DNA of 64,000 bases. Source: Roseivirga ehrenbergii (GTDB lineage: Bacteria; Bacteroidota; Bacteroidia; Cytophagales; Cyclobacteriaceae). Both the position numbers and the translations under genes were made by a program. The notes under the pieces were generated by a model that was not told the DNA's origin, ran no database searches, and was given only the letters and a program-made list of their open reading frames with translations. The stretch is from assembly GCF_001593005.1 (NCBI RefSeq), contig NZ_LQZQ01000006.1, positions 1 through 64,000 of the forward strand, given 5' to 3'. Within the stretch, counting starts at the first letter, position 1, and each line of letters begins with the position of its first letter. Positions 1 through 7,606 of this stretch are shown here, piece after piece.

Positions 1-8
1 CCACCAAA

Positions 9-36
9 AGACAGTCAGAAACGGCTGTCTTTTTTT
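9..36 (+). terminator. Rho-independent terminator-like hairpin before the GIY-YIG gene
   Basis: An eight-pair stem (AGACAGTC with GGCTGTCT, one G-U pair) is followed by seven T. It would end a transcript coming from outside the window. The GIY-YIG start codon lies six bases after the T-run, and the same hairpin is repeated before the truncated copy. Confidence 0.7.
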
Positions 37-42
37 GTTTTT

Positions 43-327
43 ATGCACTGTGTTTATATTCTATATTCCCCTTCGGTAAATCGCTACTATGTTGGCGAAA
101 CTGCTTTTGTATCAGGTCGTTTGGAGCAGCATAACTCTGGTTTTTACAAAAATGCAAGCACTAAGTCTGCCTCGGATTGGGAGTTGTTTTTAGAAATTGA
201 ATGTGTTGATCGAAGTCAGGCCTTAAAGATTGAGCTATTTATTAAGCAACAGAAGAGTAGGAAATTTATAGAGGAGCTGAAGTCTGAGCCTAAAATTATC
301 GAAGATATTTTGCTGAGGTTTTCCTAA
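43..327 (+). CDS. GIY-YIG nuclease family protein, 94 aa
   Basis: This is a small single-domain GIY-YIG (UvrC N-terminal-like) protein, a family of Mg-dependent DNA-cleaving domains. The GIY-equivalent VYILYS sits at residues 4-9 and the YIG-equivalent YYVGET at 15-20, followed by the arginine region (GRLEQH, about 26-31). A conserved glutamate lies near residue 63 in the IELFIK stretch. The length matches the short stand-alone members common in Bacteroidota, whose biological role is unclear. It starts right after a hairpin that is duplicated downstream with a broken gene copy, which suggests the unit was recently duplicated or mobile. The family call is firm; the function is not. Confidence 0.85.
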   Translation: MHCVYILYSPSVNRYYVGETAFVSGRLEQHNSGFYKNASTKSASDWELFLEIECVDRSQALKIELFIKQQKSRKFIEELKSEPKIIEDILLRFS

Positions 328-408
328 GGGTCGGTGGTTCGCTCCGAGGCTTCGGAGCCTCAGCGCCCACCAAAAGACAGTCAGAAACGGCTGTTTTTTT
401 TTGTTTTT

Positions 409-498
409 ATGCACTGTGTTTATATCCTATATTCTCCTTCGTTAAATCGCTATTATGTTGGTGAAACTGCTTTTTTATCAGATCGTTTGGGGAATTGA
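409..498 (+). pseudogene. Truncated GIY-YIG gene copy (29 codons)
   Basis: The frame opens exactly where the upstream GIY-YIG gene does (offset 366). It encodes MHCVYILYSPSLNRYYVGET and nine further residues, then reaches a TGA at 496-498. Similarity to the intact gene stops at about 491, so the second half of the nuclease domain is absent. It keeps both N-terminal nuclease motifs but lacks the catalytic glutamate region and should be inactive. It is best read as the remnant of a tandem duplication, or of an older array of such units. Confidence 0.8.
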
Positions 499-524
499 AA
501 GGTTCTTTTTACTAACAAATAATC

Positions 525-1007
525 TTAATCAGGTACTTTGCCTTCCCCTAAATCATCAGTGATTTTTTCTTTTACTCTGGTGAAAGAGTAGTTAATGATT
601 AAAATAATAAACGTGATGCCGACAGCGATAATGTACTTATGTAATGCGGTGGCAATGCCAATTCCAAGGCAGTAAAGTAAGGTGGCCGCAGTAGTTAGTC
701 CTTTTACTTTATCGTTGTTTTGCTTAATGATAGTTCCAGCACCAATAAAACTAATTCCAACAACAAGGGCTTGTAAAATCCTAATAGGGTCGGCTTTAAC
801 TGCTTCGTGAAGTTCATAATTATGAATAAAGTCGACCAAGGGGAGCGATAACGAAACAATTAAACAGCTAAAGCCACCAACAATCATATTGGTTCTGAGG
901 CCAGCAGGTTTGTCTCGGCTTTCGCGCTCATAACCTACAATACCGCAAAGTACCGTGGCAATAACAACGCTCAATAATATTTCTAATTCTTGTTGATGAA
1001 TCTCCAT
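525..1007 (-). CDS. MgtC/SapB family membrane protein, 160 aa
   Basis: This is an inner-membrane protein of the MgtC/SapB family. The conserved family motif GYERE...KPAGLRTN is at residues 25-40, GISFIGAGTI at 84-93 and GLTTAAT at 103-109. About four to five hydrophobic segments are visible (10-25, 40-58, 80-93, 110-142). In other bacteria MgtC proteins affect growth at low magnesium and modulate ATP synthase; short stand-alone members such as this one lack the C-terminal ACT-like domain, and their role is less clear. It stands alone on the minus strand between the GIY-YIG remnant and the metallo-hydrolase gene. No terminator is obvious after its stop. Confidence 0.88.
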   Translation of the reverse strand: MEIHQQELEILLSVVIATVLCGIVGYERESRDKPAGLRTNMIVGGFSCLIVSLSLPLVDFIHNYELHEAVKADPIRILQALVVGISFIGAGTIIKQNNDKVKGLTTAATLLYCLGIGIATALHKYIIAVGITFIILIINYSFTRVKEKITDDLGEGKVPD

Positions 1008-1080
1008 ATAGCTAATTTTAAGCTCCTGAAGAGCTAGAAAAATAACTATGGAGTGTTATAGATTGTTATGATCGATGTTA

Positions 1081-2049
1081 TTAAAACTCTAGAATTTGTC
1101 CTTCATAAGCAATCTTAAAACCTTTCTCTCTAACCAATTTCGATTCATCACTATCGCTGAAGTTCATTGGATTGGTATGGTTAAAATGAATGAAATAAAC
1201 TTTAGCCTTGTCTTCATCCGATAGTTTACCGAATAGGCTCATACTTTCTTCAACAAAGGGATGAGGTATTTCACTCATGTCGCGCCCAGGTATTTCGCCA
1301 TTCTTGAAGAAAGAAGCGTCTAGTAGTGCCATGTCGCTTTTTCGAATTACTTCAATAATATCTTGATTCCATTTGCTCCACTTGTCAATGTCTGGAATGA
1401 AAACGATGGACTTATCCTTGATCCTAATTTCATAACCAACGGTTTCTGAAAACTCATCCCGATGAGGAACGGTAAAAGGCGTAACGGAAACACTATTGTT
1501 CAATTGAATGGCAATGCTATCCTGTTGAGGCTTGATTTCAATATTATTTAAATCAACCAATTGACTCCAAGGCCCATTTTCTTCCAAGAAAGCCTTCATT
1601 TTAGGCATAGCATAAACAGGAACACTCGAAGTGCCCATCACTTCTCGACCCAAATGAATGAGCCCAGTGTAATGGCCAATATGCGCATGTGTTAAGAAAA
1701 TTCCGTCCATTGGATAGTTGTTGGTTTCAGAAACATCATCTAACATTTGCAGCTGAAGCTTAAAGTCGGGAGTAGCCTCAAAAAGCCAACGCTGTTTTGT
1801 GGTGGGGTCAACAAGACCAAGCGCCACTGCATTCTTTGGTCTTGCGCTTCTCTCTTTAATTAATTCCCATTCTTGTTTTTGACCGGCCTGTGGGTAGCCA
1901 GCATCTTGTGCGACACCCAAAACCACAATGAAAGGATTATCGGTAGGGACTTCTCTTTGGTTATTCGGTTCGCTACAAGCGGTAAAAAGAAATAAAAAAA
2001 GAGCCAAAAGAGGCTCAATTTTTAAGGTTGAATTTGGTGCTATTTTCAT
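1081..2049 (-). CDS. PqqB-like MBL-fold metallo-hydrolase, lipoprotein, 322 aa
   Basis: An N-terminal signal with a lipobox ending at Cys25 (LFTAC) predicts a lipoprotein in the cell envelope. The stretch IVVLGVAQDAGYPQAG (41-56) matches the start of PqqB-type beta-lactamase-fold proteins. The metal motif reads HAHIGH at 121-126, so the usual HxHxDH aspartate is a glycine. Later histidines (PHRDEF, FIHFNH) could complete a metal site. No other pqq gene is nearby, so a role in PQQ synthesis is unlikely; an envelope hydrolase of unknown substrate fits better. The small CxxC protein gene lies three bases upstream on the same strand, so the two are probably co-transcribed. Confidence 0.75.
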   Translation of the reverse strand: MKIAPNSTLKIEPLLALFLFLFTACSEPNNQREVPTDNPFIVVLGVAQDAGYPQAGQKQEWELIKERSARPKNAVALGLVDPTTKQRWLFEATPDFKLQLQMLDDVSETNNYPMDGIFLTHAHIGHYTGLIHLGREVMGTSSVPVYAMPKMKAFLEENGPWSQLVDLNNIEIKPQQDSIAIQLNNSVSVTPFTVPHRDEFSETVGYEIRIKDKSIVFIPDIDKWSKWNQDIIEVIRKSDMALLDASFFKNGEIPGRDMSEIPHPFVEESMSLFGKLSDEDKAKVYFIHFNHTNPMNFSDSDESKLVREKGFKIAYEGQILEF

Positions 2050-2052
2050 GGC

Positions 2053-2226
2053 TTAGCTTCCACAGCCCACACATTCAAAAGATGAATCCATAGGTTTTAC
2101 CCCATTCAGTTTCATAGTCAAATTGTGTATTTTATCCTTAATGTCCATGTCTTTAAACATGTCTCCAGTAAGTTGAGCGTTGAGCGCTTGAATTTCTTGT
2201 TCTAGGCTTTCTTTTGTCATTTCCAT
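2053..2226 (-). CDS. Small hypothetical protein with C-terminal CVGCGS, 57 aa
   Basis: From the ATG at 2226 the product starts MEMTKESLEQE, is mostly helical and charged, and ends in CVGCGS. A frame-open extension to 2262 would add twelve residues (MPYIQTPKHYRI); I prefer the internal start because the conserved-looking helix begins there. The CxxC tail could bind metal or form a disulfide, but no family is recognised. It ends three bases before the metallo-hydrolase lipoprotein gene and is likely the first gene of that two-gene unit. Confidence 0.55.
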   Translation of the reverse strand: MEMTKESLEQEIQALNAQLTGDMFKDMDIKDKIHNLTMKLNGVKPMDSSFECVGCGS

Positions 2227-2293
2227 AATTCGATAGTGCTTGGGTGTTTGAATATAGGGCATATCTGAATAAAATCAAAAAAGTGTACCTTGA

Positions 2294-2323
2294 CTTGTAA
2301 CCTTTCTAAAAAGCTTAGGTTTC
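2294..2323 (+). promoter_or_regulatory. Possible Bacteroidota-type promoter of the ECF sigma gene
   Basis: CTTG at 2294-2297 and TAGGTTTC at 2316-2323 resemble the Bacteroidota -33 (TTTG) and -7 (TAnnTTTG) elements with an 18-base spacer; one core base of each box deviates. Transcription would start near 2330, about 20 bases before the TTG start. This is a visual match only. Confidence 0.3.
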
Positions 2324-2349
2324 CCCCATTGAATTCTTAAAAAAGACGA

Positions 2350-2916
2350 TTGGATTCTCTCTCTGACAACGCGTTAATGCTACAAGTAAAAGAAGGGCAG
2401 CTCGATAAACTCGGGTTGTTGTTCGAGCGATATAACAAGAGCCTGTATGGGTTTTTCTATCGCTTAACCCTTGATCGTGAGATAAGTGAGGATTTAGTTC
2501 AAAATGTGTTTTTGAGAATGATGAAGTACAAACACAGCTATAAAGGAGACGGCCAGTTTAAAACCTGGATGTACCATATGGCTCGAAATCTTTTTGCCGA
2601 TCATTATCGGAAAAATAAAAAGATGGGCTACAAAGAAGATGTAGAGGTGACTGATAAATACTTCAGAAACGAGAATAATGCAGAGTCGAATAGAATTCAA
2701 AGGGAGGAAATGGATTTGCTGCAGCATGCCATGAATCAACTGACTTTCGAAAAGAAGGAAGTGCTTATTCTCAGTAAGTATCAAGAAATGCGATATAAAG
2801 ACATTGCCGACTTACTGGGAATTACTGAAAGTGCGGTGAAGGTGCGAATCTTCAGAGCATTGAAGGATTTAAAAATGGTCTATATGCAGTTGGAGGCAAC
2901 TCCTTCTGCGCAATGA
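2350..2916 (+). CDS. ECF RNA polymerase sigma factor, 188 aa
   Basis: This is a sigma-70 family extracytoplasmic-function factor. Region 2 spans about 24-90 (LFERYNKSLYGFFYRLT, then FKTWMYHMARNLFADHYRK, the -10 recognition part). Region 4 spans about 130-180, with a helix-turn-helix in YKDIADLLGITESAVKVRI. The start is a TTG; the family-typical opening SDNALML favours it over the internal ATG at 2377. The gene is followed by two DUF4097 proteins and a membrane anti-sigma candidate, a frequent Bacteroidota arrangement. The factor probably responds to an envelope signal relayed by those partners. Confidence 0.92.
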   Translation: MDSLSDNALMLQVKEGQLDKLGLLFERYNKSLYGFFYRLTLDREISEDLVQNVFLRMMKYKHSYKGDGQFKTWMYHMARNLFADHYRKNKKMGYKEDVEVTDKYFRNENNAESNRIQREEMDLLQHAMNQLTFEKKEVLILSKYQEMRYKDIADLLGITESAVKVRIFRALKDLKMVYMQLEATPSAQ

Positions 2917-2933
2917 AACAACAAAATAGCTGA

Positions 2934-3809
2934 ATGATGAAAGTGATAAAGTGTATGGTTTTGCTTTTGGCATTTTTGCCGGCCCTGATGGTTAAGGGGC
3001 AAAGCGAAACGGAAACAGTAAAGAAGAGTTTTACGGTAAAAAATGAAAAGGCAACATGGTTTGCTGTGTGCAATATCGAGGGGAATATTGAAGTGGAAGC
3101 CCATGATGAAAACACCATAGAAATAGAAGTTCAGAAACAAATTTCTGGAAATCAATCAGAAATTAAGCAGGGAATGGAAGAGGTGAAACTTGATTTTGCT
3201 CAAGGCGATGGTTTTGTGCGAGCCCGTTTCACTACTCCAAATAATCAGGTGAGGGAAAAAGATGATCCTCTGGCTTGTGGTTGGGACTGGAATCAAGATC
3301 GGGAACGAGTTAATTACAGGGCAAGGCTTGACTACAAAGTGAAAGTACCCAGAAACATTAGCGTGAAAATCTCTACTGTAAACAATAGCGACCTCTACAT
3401 TAAAGGTGTGAAAGGTGAAGTTTATGCCAACAATGTGAATGGCGATGTAAGGTTGATTGATGTAGAAAGCAATACTAAAGCCAGTACGGTAAATGGTAAA
3501 ATCGAGGTGAATTATTTAAAAATGCCTACCGAGTTTGCTGAGTTCCAAACGGTGAATGGGGAGATAGAAATATTTGCTCCAGCTAATTTGGGTGCCATTT
3601 ACAATTTCGAAAGTCAATGGGGAGAGGTGTACAGTGATTTCGATTTCTCTCAAAAACTATCGCCAAAACTAGTAGCCAATAAGGGCGAGCGCGGAGGTAC
3701 AAAATATAAGATTGACAACTCCAATAGTTACCAAGTAGGAAGCGGAGGGCCAGAGTTCTCATTCAAAACACTGAATGGAGATATAAGGGTGATGAAAGCT
3801 AAAAAGTAA
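2934..3809 (+). CDS. Secreted DUF4097 (beta-strand repeat) protein, 291 aa
   Basis: A signal peptide (residues 1-22, ending VKGQ) is followed by a beta-rich body. The repeated pattern 'xNGxVxLxxV...' in about 140-215 is typical of DUF4097/adhesin-like beta-helical domains: NNSDLYIKGVKGEVYANNVNGD, then KASTVNGKIEV and FQTVNGEIEIF. It begins 17 bases after the sigma gene and ends 5 bases before the membrane HEAT protein, so it belongs to the same operon. Proteins of this type commonly accompany ECF sigma/anti-sigma pairs in Bacteroidota, but their biochemical role is not known. A paralogue lies two genes downstream. Confidence 0.8.
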   Translation: MMKVIKCMVLLLAFLPALMVKGQSETETVKKSFTVKNEKATWFAVCNIEGNIEVEAHDENTIEIEVQKQISGNQSEIKQGMEEVKLDFAQGDGFVRARFTTPNNQVREKDDPLACGWDWNQDRERVNYRARLDYKVKVPRNISVKISTVNNSDLYIKGVKGEVYANNVNGDVRLIDVESNTKASTVNGKIEVNYLKMPTEFAEFQTVNGEIEIFAPANLGAIYNFESQWGEVYSDFDFSQKLSPKLVANKGERGGTKYKIDNSNSYQVGSGGPEFSFKTLNGDIRVMKAKK

Positions 3810-3814
3810 ATAAG

Positions 3815-4612
3815 ATGGAAGAAAAATATATGTCAATGATTACTGAGTTTATTGATGGCACACTTTCGCCTGAAAGGGAAAAGGAATTCCACCAATACGT
3901 TCGAGAAGGGCATATTGATATGGCTGAGGTCGAAGAAATGGCTAAAATTCAGGGGGTAATGCTGAGTTCATCCGCACCTGAACCTTCGTCTGTGTTGAAA
4001 GAAAACTTCTACCAAATGCTGAATGAGGCACAGGTAAAACAGCCTGAAGCCAATTATGGATCTTCCTTGTTAGAAAAAATAAAGAGTTTCCTTTTCGCTA
4101 ACCAGTATGGTAGAATGGCCTTTGGCATTGGCCTGTTAGCTGTTGGTCTTTTCTTCGGAACAACTTGGGGGAATAACTCATATAAGGAGGAACTCTCAGA
4201 TTTAAATGGTCAGATGGTAGAGATGCGAGAAATGATGATGATGGCAATGTTGGAAAAGGAATCAGTTTCGGACAGATTGAAAGGCGTGCAAATGTCGTCT
4301 CAGCTTTCTTCTTCCAATCAAAAAGTCATCGATGCACTTTTTCTTACTCTCAACAGCGACCCCAGTACGAATGTTCGGATTGCTGCCTTAAATACATTGG
4401 CAGAGTTTGCCAATGACCCTAAAGTAAGAGAAGGATTGGTGAACAGTATTTCAAAACAAAAGTCGCCCTTAATGCAAGTGAACTTGGCCGAATTGATGGT
4501 GAAGCTACAAGAAACAAAAGCGAAGGATGAATTGAATTCTATTCTGGAGAATGATCAAACGCCAGAAGATGTAAAGGTGACGCTCAAAGCGAGCATTGAA
4601 AAAATTATTTAA
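3815..4612 (+). CDS. Membrane HEAT-repeat protein, probable anti-sigma factor, 265 aa
   Basis: The N-terminal about 50 residues (MITEFIDGTLSPEREKEF) resemble the zinc-finger-like anti-sigma N-domain in layout but lack its His/Cys ligands. One transmembrane helix lies at about 101-118. The outer part has HEAT-like helical pairs at about 165-260 (NVRIAALNTLAEFANDPKVREGLVNSI). A Met-rich stretch (MREMMMMAM, about 138-146) precedes the repeats. Its position after an ECF sigma gene, with a cytoplasmic head, one membrane span and a periplasmic protein-binding domain, makes an anti-sigma or signal-relay role likely, though inferred. The 4-base gap to the earlier DUF4097 gene supports one operon. Confidence 0.7.
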   Translation: MEEKYMSMITEFIDGTLSPEREKEFHQYVREGHIDMAEVEEMAKIQGVMLSSSAPEPSSVLKENFYQMLNEAQVKQPEANYGSSLLEKIKSFLFANQYGRMAFGIGLLAVGLFFGTTWGNNSYKEELSDLNGQMVEMREMMMMAMLEKESVSDRLKGVQMSSQLSSSNQKVIDALFLTLNSDPSTNVRIAALNTLAEFANDPKVREGLVNSISKQKSPLMQVNLAELMVKLQETKAKDELNSILENDQTPEDVKVTLKASIEKII

Positions 4613-4637
4613 TCAAAGACTCAAAAAAACAAGTAAT

Positions 4638-5609
4638 ATGAAAAAGGTAAGTATAATACTGTTGATGATTTTATCAGCTTTTAGCCTGAGTGCTCAAAAG
4701 GATAAGGTAGATACAAAAATGAAGGTTAAAGTAACCCCAGACTTGAAGATGGCGATGGGGCCAGATTTTGAAATTGATCTTGGTGCGCATATAGAGCAAG
4801 CTATGAGCAGTATCGAAGGTATGTTCGAAATGAACTTTGGAGATGAAGAAGGGGCATGGAAAGAAGCGTACCAGCAAGACACCGAGGAACTTGAAATTCC
4901 TTTAAGTAAGCCGGGGGAGAAAGGAAAACTACAAGTTGAATCGCATAATGGAACGGTTAAGATTTCAGCTTATTCGGGGCCTACGGTTAAGGTTAAAATG
5001 ATAAAGTACAGTAAAAAGGTAGAGCGTGAATCTAATGAAAATGGCATGCGCTTGTTGAGTAGCGGAGGATTTAATGTGGAAGCCGAAGAGCGAAATAACA
5101 CTGTGAGAGTAGAAACAGAAGGTTGGAATAATCGAGTTGACTTTGAGATTCAGGTACCGACAAATTTTAGCCTTGAGGTAAAAACTTATAACAACGGAGC
5201 CATTGAAGTTGATGGCGTAAATGGCGAGCACAGCATAGAAAGTTATAATGGGCCTATCACTTTAAATAATGTAAGTGGCTCTGCGAGTGCTAGTACTTAT
5301 AATGGAGAGGTAAAGGCTACTTTCAGTTCTGTCACTGCGAATGCACCAATGATTTTCACTACTTATAATGGCAATGTCGATTTGACAGTACCTGCTGGCA
5401 CTAAGTTTAGCACGAGAATGAAAACCCATAGAGATATTTTTACTGATTTCGAGAATTTTGCTCTTCAAAAAACAACTCCTAAAAAGAGTAAAGAAGGCAA
5501 TGGTTATAAAGTTAAATATGAAGATTGGGTGGAAGGTAAACTCAATGGTGGCGGAGCCGAAGTAACCATGGAAACCAGAAACGGAAATATATATATCCGA
5601 AAAGGATAG
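4638..5609 (+). CDS. Secreted DUF4097 protein, second copy, 323 aa
   Basis: The start at 4638 gives a clean signal peptide (MKKVSIILLMILSAFSLSAQ). An in-frame extension to 4596 overlaps the previous gene and adds a charged leader, so it is rejected. The body repeats 'YNG' turns: FSLEVKTYNNGAIEVDGVNG, then IESYNGPITLNNVSG, STYNGEVKATF and TTYNGNVDLTV. These are rungs of a beta-helical DUF4097 domain at about 185-270. It is the last gene of the sigma operon and is followed at once by a strong terminator. It is a divergent paralogue of the protein encoded at 2934-3809. Confidence 0.8.
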   Translation: MKKVSIILLMILSAFSLSAQKDKVDTKMKVKVTPDLKMAMGPDFEIDLGAHIEQAMSSIEGMFEMNFGDEEGAWKEAYQQDTEELEIPLSKPGEKGKLQVESHNGTVKISAYSGPTVKVKMIKYSKKVERESNENGMRLLSSGGFNVEAEERNNTVRVETEGWNNRVDFEIQVPTNFSLEVKTYNNGAIEVDGVNGEHSIESYNGPITLNNVSGSASASTYNGEVKATFSSVTANAPMIFTTYNGNVDLTVPAGTKFSTRMKTHRDIFTDFENFALQKTTPKKSKEGNGYKVKYEDWVEGKLNGGGAEVTMETRNGNIYIRKG

Positions 5610-5629
5610 CCGAAAAGAATAGTAATTTC

Positions 5630-5662
5630 AATCCTGTGAGTGTAAATTCACAGGATTTTTTT
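5630..5662 (+). terminator. Terminator of the ECF sigma operon
   Basis: Nine-base arms ATCCTGTGA (5631-5639) and TCACAGGAT (5648-5656) pair perfectly, extended by one A-T pair, and are followed by a T-run. It lies 21 bases after the second DUF4097 gene. Confidence 0.85.
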
Positions 5663-5752
5663 ATTTTTACCTTCCTCAATTAATCTAGATACCGTCACAT
5701 TCCTTTTTTCCATCGAGGAGAAATTGATTTTCCAAAACTAAAGTATGTACTG

Positions 5753-6376
5753 ATGAAACGCACTGTAAAGATTTTTTTAATGTCACTCTTATGTGTAGTG
5801 TCTTTAAACCATGTTCTATCTGCCCAAAATGCAGATGCCTTGGTGACCAAACTGGCCAACAAGTATGGTAGTGTTCCTAATTACAAGCTCAATATTGTTT
5901 ATGAAGCCAATAATGAGGATATGGGTTTTAAAAATGTTCAGGAAGGAACACTGGTTGTAAAAGGCGAAAAATATATTTTGAAATATGGCCCTAATGAGAC
6001 TTGGCTAAACGATGGTAAAGTGGAGTATGTAGGAACAAAGGAGGAAGATCATTCCCAGATTCTATATTTCTGCCCTGGTAAGAACACAGAGGCTATTGTA
6101 GATTATGGCAACTTGTTGACTTTCTATGCTTATGAGCACAAAGCAACAATGGACGGAAACATGATTAAGTTAGTACCTACTACTACTAGGCCGTATACAG
6201 AATTACACTTGACGGTGGATGGTGACAACCTCACTAAGATTTCAGCCATTGATAGCATGGGAACTGTTTATACTTACTCACTTTCTGGTTTCAGCACTAG
6301 CGTTGGTGATCCTAAGTTTGTTATCAATAAATGGGAATATGCTGAGACAATTGACGAGCGAAAGGACTGTAAGTAA
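5753..6376 (+). CDS. LolA-like outer-membrane lipoprotein carrier family protein, 207 aa
   Basis: A signal peptide (1-24, ending LSAQ) precedes a LolA-fold body. The stretch YGSVPNYKLNIVYEANNEDM, then GTLVVKGEKYILKYGPNETWLNDGKVEY (about 56-83), follows the family order: an exposed beta-sheet, 'GxLxxKGxKYxL', then 'wxxdGKxxxxY'. LolA proteins carry lipoproteins across the periplasm, but Bacteroidota have several LolA-like paralogues and this one's cargo is unknown. The gene is alone on the plus strand and converges on the nitrilase gene, sharing a bidirectional terminator with it. Confidence 0.75.
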   Translation: MKRTVKIFLMSLLCVVSLNHVLSAQNADALVTKLANKYGSVPNYKLNIVYEANNEDMGFKNVQEGTLVVKGEKYILKYGPNETWLNDGKVEYVGTKEEDHSQILYFCPGKNTEAIVDYGNLLTFYAYEHKATMDGNMIKLVPTTTRPYTELHLTVDGDNLTKISAIDSMGTVYTYSLSGFSTSVGDPKFVINKWEYAETIDERKDCK

Positions 6377-6396
6377 CTTGCTCTAAAAGAGATATA

Positions 6397-6424
6397 AAAG
6401 ACCGATTTATTTCGGTCTTTTTTT
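6397..6424. terminator. Bidirectional terminator shared by the LolA-like and nitrilase genes
   Basis: AAAGACCGA (6397-6405) pairs with TCGGTCTTT (6412-6420). T-tracts lie on both sides when read in either direction. The nitrilase stop codon (6407-6409) is in the loop, so one arm of the hairpin encodes the last residues of the enzyme. Confidence 0.85.
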
Positions 6425-7345
6425 GTTTACAGTCAGCTCAAAAATATCGTGGCGCTGATAATGCCCTGTTACATCCAAAGCCAATCGTTCTTCATAACAT
6501 TTGTTAAGGTCTACTTCGGCAGTGAATACACCTTCAATATCCCATTGAGGAGCTAAAATGGTTTCTCCACTTGGCCCGAAAATACAGCTGCCACCGTTCA
6601 GAATCATATTTTCGGGTTTTCCTTCAAATTCTGGGGGAAGTTTAAGTTCTGAAGGAATATCTTTCACCCGCATAATTTGGCCGACACCCACTGCAAAACA
6701 ACGCCCTTCAAAAGCGTATGAACGTGTAGCCACCTGAAGCATATCGTGCACTTTAGGCCAAACGGCCACATGAATATGCTCGCCCGAATTATGCATGGTT
6801 TGGCGTGTTAGTGGCATCCAATGCTCCCAACAAATCAATCCGCCAATTCTACCAAAAGAAGTGTCTACTGCTTGCAATCCTGCACCATCACCTTGACCAT
6901 AAAGTAACCTTTCCGTATGCGTTGGCATAAGTTTTCGGTGATGGTTGGCCAGTTCTCCTTTTTCATTCCATGTCAGAAGGCTGTTGTAAATTGTGCCATT
7001 TCCAATTCCAGAAGTTACTTTTTCATTAATGCCCATCACCACCACTACGCCTAGTTCTTTGGCCCATTCTCCAATTTGCTTTACCTCTGGCCCATTTACA
7101 TCTAAACTATGTTCATGTGTTCTGGCGAAAACGGTTTTGGTAGCGGGGAAGTCCCAACGGGCGTACTCATCGCAGTAGTCAATCCAAGCGGGATAGCCAG
7201 TAAACCAGGTTTCTCCAAAAGTGACAAGCTGAGCCCCTTTGGCAGCAGCTTCTCTTAAAAGTGCTTCCACTTTTTGCATGGATTTTTCAACGTTTAGGTA
7301 TTCTGGCGCAGCCTGTACAACTCCGATGGTTACTTTCTTATTCAT
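6407..7345 (-). CDS. Carbon-nitrogen hydrolase (nitrilase family), 312 aa
   Basis: The catalytic triad of the nitrilase superfamily is visible: Glu45 (VTFGETW), Lys138 (HHRKLMPTHTER) and Cys172 (GGLICWEHWMPL). The CWEHWMPL context and the TxxER stretch after the lysine match true nitrilases (aliphatic/aryl nitrile to acid plus ammonia) better than amidases. About 310 residues is the usual length. It stands alone on the minus strand. The final codons lie in a shared terminator hairpin. Substrate cannot be told from sequence. Confidence 0.85.
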   Translation of the reverse strand: MNKKVTIGVVQAAPEYLNVEKSMQKVEALLREAAAKGAQLVTFGETWFTGYPAWIDYCDEYARWDFPATKTVFARTHEHSLDVNGPEVKQIGEWAKELGVVVVMGINEKVTSGIGNGTIYNSLLTWNEKGELANHHRKLMPTHTERLLYGQGDGAGLQAVDTSFGRIGGLICWEHWMPLTRQTMHNSGEHIHVAVWPKVHDMLQVATRSYAFEGRCFAVGVGQIMRVKDIPSELKLPPEFEGKPENMILNGGSCIFGPSGETILAPQWDIEGVFTAEVDLNKCYEERLALDVTGHYQRHDIFELTVNKKRPK

Positions 7346-7452
7346 GCTGCCATATTACACAATCGCTGAATAAAATGTAAGAGTGGATCATTAGAAAGGA
7401 AAAGGTTACTATTAGTTTTTATCATGGTGTCATTCAATTGACTAAGAATGGG

Positions 7453-7552
7453 GTTGGCAAGATGCCAAAACGCTAATTGTCACTCGGCACAGCCGAGCGA
7501 CTGTTGAGATATTGAGGTTCAGAACTCAGTCGCTCGCTTGTAGCGAGTGACG
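7453..7552. repeat. REP-like palindromic element, copy A (upstream of the RAYT gene)
   Basis: Three hairpins stand in a row: TTGGCA-AGA-TGCCAA (7454-7468), CTCGGC-ACA-GCCGAG inside 7479-7503, and CTCGCT-TGT-AGCGAG inside 7527-7551. The second and third also form one large nested inverted repeat, because arm 7479-7503 is nearly the reverse complement of arm 7527-7551. A near-identical copy follows the transposase gene in the same orientation. Confidence 0.85.
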
Positions 7553-7606
7553 GGTAGTTTTTAAAACTAAGGTTTATTATATTCAAAGAATAGTTTGATT
7601 AAATCT

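Larger units (their letters stand above)
1..498 (+). repeat. Direct repeat of a GIY-YIG unit (copy 1 from position 1, copy 2 from 367)
   Basis: Positions 1-125 and 367-491 align without gaps at a constant offset of 366 bases and differ at only about ten positions. Each copy holds a CCACC arm, a hairpin with a T-run (9-36; 375-400), and the start of a GIY-YIG reading frame. The first copy continues as a full gene; the second loses similarity at about 491. Between them, 334-371 can fold into a long hairpin: outer GGTGG/CCACC, inner GAGGCT/AGCCTC. The left edge of copy 1 is cut by the window, so its own hairpin is only partly visible. Confidence 0.85.

Noticed and set aside
1-10. tRNA 3' end (CCACCA) at the left edge
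   Set aside because: Only six bases fit, the repeat copy at 367 has the same bases in a hairpin arm, and no T-arm or acceptor stem can be drawn from visible sequence.
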